A DNA stretch of 64,000 nucleotides from Phragmites australis. Taxonomy: Eukaryota > Streptophyta > Magnoliopsida > Poales > Poaceae. The stretch spans positions 20,061,819-20,125,818 of the forward strand of contig NC_084924.1 in assembly GCF_958298935.1 (NCBI RefSeq), in the 5' to 3' direction. Each line of letters begins with the position of its first letter. Positions within the stretch are counted from its first letter, which is position 1. The notes under the pieces are model-generated. The model worked only from the letters and a program-made list of their open reading frames with translations, was not told the origin of the DNA and searched no databases. Of this stretch, positions 61,062 through 64,000 are shown piece by piece. The position numbers were made by a program, and so were the translations under genes.

Positions 61062-62138
61062 TGATTCATTCGGCTCTGACACTTTTAAAACATATTTTAT
61101 GATCTGAGAATGCCCACAATAATACTACATTTTGCCATTCTATTATGCTTTTGTCTACTATTCCATTGTCGATGCAATAGGATTAGCATAAGTAGATGTA
61201 ATAACTTATAGGTACATGTTGTCATCATTCTCAAGACCATACGATTACGCATCTGTCAACACCTAAAGTCTTAACTAGATTAGCCAGTAGATACGCGGCC
61301 CTGGAATACTCGAAAAGACCGTAATAATGAGGAAAAGATTAATATAGAGCTAGAAAAAGAAAGAGCATATCGAATTTTTTGTGAACTTTTATCAATTTGT
61401 GCATTCGATCAGCATACAAACATGAACTCGATAGAGAGCACATGCGAGGAAGACTAGGACTTCAGAACCTTTTTGGCCATTAGGCGTGAGATGTCTGACA
61501 ATCTCCATGCCGCTATGCCTCCTGAGGTATAGTTGTCTGTCATCGACCCAACACATGCCTCCGTTGGTTCTATTTAACATGATCGATGCAGAGCCAGATA
61601 AAATTTTGCAAAAAACATATAAAAGAAATATGGTATTGTGATGTAGCCCCCGACTCTATGGTTGAGGAAGAAATTACTCGATTGGAGAGTAGAAAAGGAC
61701 ATACCTGTACCATTGATCGGAGAGCAGTGTTATAGCTCTCGACTATGAACTCGATGATGGAGTCGGACGAAGAGTAAAGCTCACTCTCGACTACGTACTC
61801 GATGACGGAGTTAGACAAATAGTAAAGCTCATTCTTGACTGAATACTCGAGAATGCAAGCTCTTGAGCGTTATGGTTTTAACTACAATGTGGTTATCGAG
61901 TAAACTCGAACAGCCAGGTAGGTGGGCATTAAATGACCCCACTCCCATTTGTGCTTGTTTTCACTGCAACCTTGATTTGACGTGTCATAATGGCCGCCCA
62001 TCCCTCTTTGCAGAGATGAGACAAACCATAATGCCATCATGACATTCTCGACTTCCGCTGAACTCGCTACGCGCCCGAGGTGACGCCATCATTTCGGATC
62101 TTGACGGATACGTTGACACAGTATGACCCGTTTCCCCG

Positions 62139-62790
62139 CTATAAATATAGGGGACTCGAAGGCGTTTATCTGTCATCTCCTTTGTTTCTTTTACCCATTG
62201 TCTCCTAGGACTCGTAGAGCTTGAAGCCATGGCCTCCACTCCATCTCTGTCTCTTGAGCCAATCCCATAAGTCCACTCCCCTAGGCCTCTCGCCCTGGTA
62301 CTTCCTGAGGTCATCATCATCATCACTTCCTCCGATGATGAGGACTCGAGTGGCGGGCCTAAGAAGGAGAGGGAGAAGCACCCACCGTAGATCGTCACCG
62401 TCCCCTCATTAAGCGCGTTCTCCATTTCATCAAGACCTATGCTTCAGGCCAGACAGCGCAACACTCCACACGAGAGAGGAATGAGGATGGTGGTGATCTT
62501 GCCTGAATCATCGACCAAGCCACCATCGAGGTCTTCAGCGGTGGAGCCCCTGAGTCATAGCCGGCTATGGAGGTGCCATCACCTTCTCCATTGACAACCG
62601 CCAGATCACCTTCGCACCATGCAGAACACCACTCGGCATCACCGGCGCTGGTCAGCGGCTCCAACAGGGTCTTTGCTTCGGTCACTTTGCTTGGTCCTTA
62701 TGCTGGTCGGCGGCTGGTTCCTAGAGTGATCAGCTGCCACCCGTGGGAGGAGTATAAAAGGTTCCTTGACTCGTCCAAGGGCGAATGAGG
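62139..62790 (+). promoter_or_regulatory. TATA box and start of a plus-strand antisense unit
   Basis: CTATAAATATAG at 62139-62150 lies 79 bases before ATGGCC at 62229 in a good context (GCCATGG). The frame from this ATG reads MASTPSLSLEPIP, a stop, then LPEVIIIITSSDDEDSSGG. Acidic Ser/Asp stretches like this are common in grass transposon proteins. It points away from the pol end. Stops show decay, and expression is not shown. Confidence 0.5.
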
Positions 62791-62965
62791 GTCTATGCGC
62801 CTCCAAACTTTTGGAGATTGTGGATCTTCATTATTTGCAAGAGCTAGGCGGATCCTTTCTGCCAATTTTCCACTAGCCACACGGCTTAGGGGAAAAAGAA
62901 GAAAATTATGTAATCGGGTAGCTAATAGAATCAAATGTAATCGACTTACTAGTAACCTACCTTTT

Positions 62966-63738
62966 CTATGAATAAAACTTTCGGAGTTGGTCGATGTTCC
63001 ACGAGTGCTCGAGTATCTCGCTGTTTGGAGTAGATAGGCGTACTGATCCTGGCCGAGTGACTTCGACTACTATGCAAGGTCCTTCCCACTTAGGCGATAA
63101 CTTGTGGCGCTGGGCTTGTTTCTGCACCATTCGTGGGATGAGGCCCAATGGTGAGTTTCCTGGACTAGATTATCTGGCTTTGATATCTATGCAACACCTG
63201 CTGATACTTAGCAGCTCGAATAGATGTTCGATCTCGGTACTCCTTGAGTAAATTTATGTCTTTCGCTCATAATTTCTCCTGCCTTTCTTTAGAGTAACCT
63301 TCCACTCGAGGTGATCCAAATTGCAACTCAGTCGGGAGCATCGCTTCCACTCCATCAACCAAGAAGAATGGAGTTTCACTGATGGCTCTATTGGTCGAAG
63401 TACGAACGACCCATAATACCGAGGGAAGTTCTTTTACCTAGCGTTTCGAGTAGGCTTTTAGCCTGTCGAAGACTTGAGTTTCCATTAGCATGCTCAACTT
63501 GATCGTAAATCTACAGGTGAGCTACTGAGGTGAAACAAGTTTTGATACTGAATTCTTCGTAGAATGCAATAAAGGTCCCACTTCTGAACTAGCTGCTGTT
63601 ATCCATAATTATCTGATGTGGAATGCCGAATCGAGTAATTATGCTCCTCATGAACTTCTTGGCCACTTTTGCAATTATTTTTCCTATGTTGATAGCTATG
63701 AATAGGAACTTGTAACCACCTTGGGCCCTTGGGATCTG
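62966..63738 (-). pseudogene. Gypsy integrase C-terminus
   Basis: The minus-strand frame 62966-63148 reads HKLSPKWEGPCIVVEVTRPG and SWNIDQLRKFYS, the usual last residues of grass gypsy pol proteins. Further upstream, on the same strand from about 63735 down, are AQGGYKFLFIAINI, SIITRFGIPHQIIMDN and PTELQFGSP, which belong to the integrase core. Several stops and frameshifts and shortened spacing in the core indicate decay. In active elements integrase joins the cDNA to the chromosome. Confidence 0.85.
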
Positions 63739-64000
63739 TAACACCCTAATTTTTAAATTTTTAGAAATAGTAATAAAATATTCTTTTCCTTAGAATAGGG
63801 TGTTAGTCTTTGTCTCAAAACCCTAGGAGGAAGAAATTATTTTCTAAACTAAGAAATTAACCTAGGTTATATTAAAGTTTGTTGCATTCATGCCGAAATA
63901 GCTGCATTAGGGTTTTTATTGTGTGAAAAATAAGTTTTGAAAACCCCGAGGTGCGCTGTTTAAGTTTTTTGGAAAAGTTTGCAAAATTTTTCCTAAAAAG
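63739..64000. mobile_element. LTR start cut by the window end
   Basis: The gypsy pol sequence stops and TGTAACACCCTAATTTTTAA begins at 63736-63739. The first 20 bases resemble the insertion start at 47912. The rest is outside the window. Confidence 0.5.

Larger units (their letters stand above)
57636..63738 (-). mobile_element. Gypsy-type element (Tat-like layout), 3' part
   Basis: TGTCGGTGGATGAAC at 57636 is an LTR terminus, and GTAATACCCTACTC follows at about 57824. At the far side, 62966-63738 on the minus strand encodes the end of gypsy pol. Between them lie a tandem repeat, a plus-strand coiled-coil frame and a plus-strand TATA box. A long region downstream of pol with tandem repeats and an antisense ORF matches the layout known for Tat-lineage elements such as maize Grande and rice RIRE2. 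That assignment is inferred from layout, not from a sequence match. The element is interrupted at 63739. Confidence 0.6.

Noticed and set aside
61985..62425. 146-codon minus-strand frame near the gypsy pol end
   Set aside because: It is antisense to the plus-strand unit and has no recognisable motif.
1..64000. CRISPR arrays, tRNA and rRNA genes, bacterial-type operons, endogenous pararetroviruses
   Set aside because: No matching repeats, structures or protein motifs were seen on either strand. All reverse transcriptases fit LINE, copia or gypsy types.

Overview
The window looks like nuclear DNA from a grass (Poaceae). Genes have short exons and long AT-rich introns, first exons are very GC-rich, Tourist-like MITEs are present, and most of the sequence is nested retrotransposons and DNA transposons of grass type. 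I cannot name the species. There are no rRNA genes, CRISPR arrays or bacterial operons, and no tRNA gene was recognised by eye.

Only two host genes are supported. The first, on the + strand at 10788-30468, is a complete DICER-LIKE 2 (DCL2) gene. I resolve 20 exons whose phases all fit, giving 1401 codons plus a stop. It has the DECH helicase, Dicer-dimerisation, PAZ, twin RNase III and dsRBD parts, and all eight RNase III catalytic acidic residues. The second, on the - strand at 32293-34921, is a seven-exon Mpv17/PMP22-family membrane protein gene with a predicted plastid transit peptide. The two genes converge tail to tail. DCL2 makes 22-nt siRNAs from double-stranded RNA. Here its own introns hold an antisense copia fragment, two MITE-like elements and two tandem-repeat blocks.

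Layout. At 1.1-9.4 kb lies a decayed L1-type LINE, split at one precise point by a 2.66-kb TG...CA element with a 5-bp target duplication. At 9.4-10.8 kb is the DCL2 upstream region, and at 10.8-30.5 kb DCL2 itself. The Mpv17-like gene follows at 32.3-34.9 kb. From 35 to 41.8 kb there is intergenic DNA with a hAT transposase relic, a Tourist-like MITE and short tandem repeats. At 41.8-46.9 kb is a complete Mutator-like element (MULE) with about 150-bp terminal inverted repeats and a perfect 9-bp target duplication. It has lost its catalytic domain but keeps relics of a transposase N-terminus, a plant mobile domain and a GRF-type zinc finger. At 47.4-57.3 kb is a decayed copia element carrying two further insertions. 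At 57.3-64 kb are nested gypsy-type LTRs, a minus-strand gypsy pol end, a plus-strand antisense ORF region with a TATA box, and an 80-bp tandem repeat. A further LTR start is cut by the window end.

I see no wholly new biochemical system. The best candidates for closer study are the MULE with its unusual cargo, the transposon load of the DCL2 introns (including a GC-AG intron), and the antisense transcription unit of the gypsy element at 59-63 kb.
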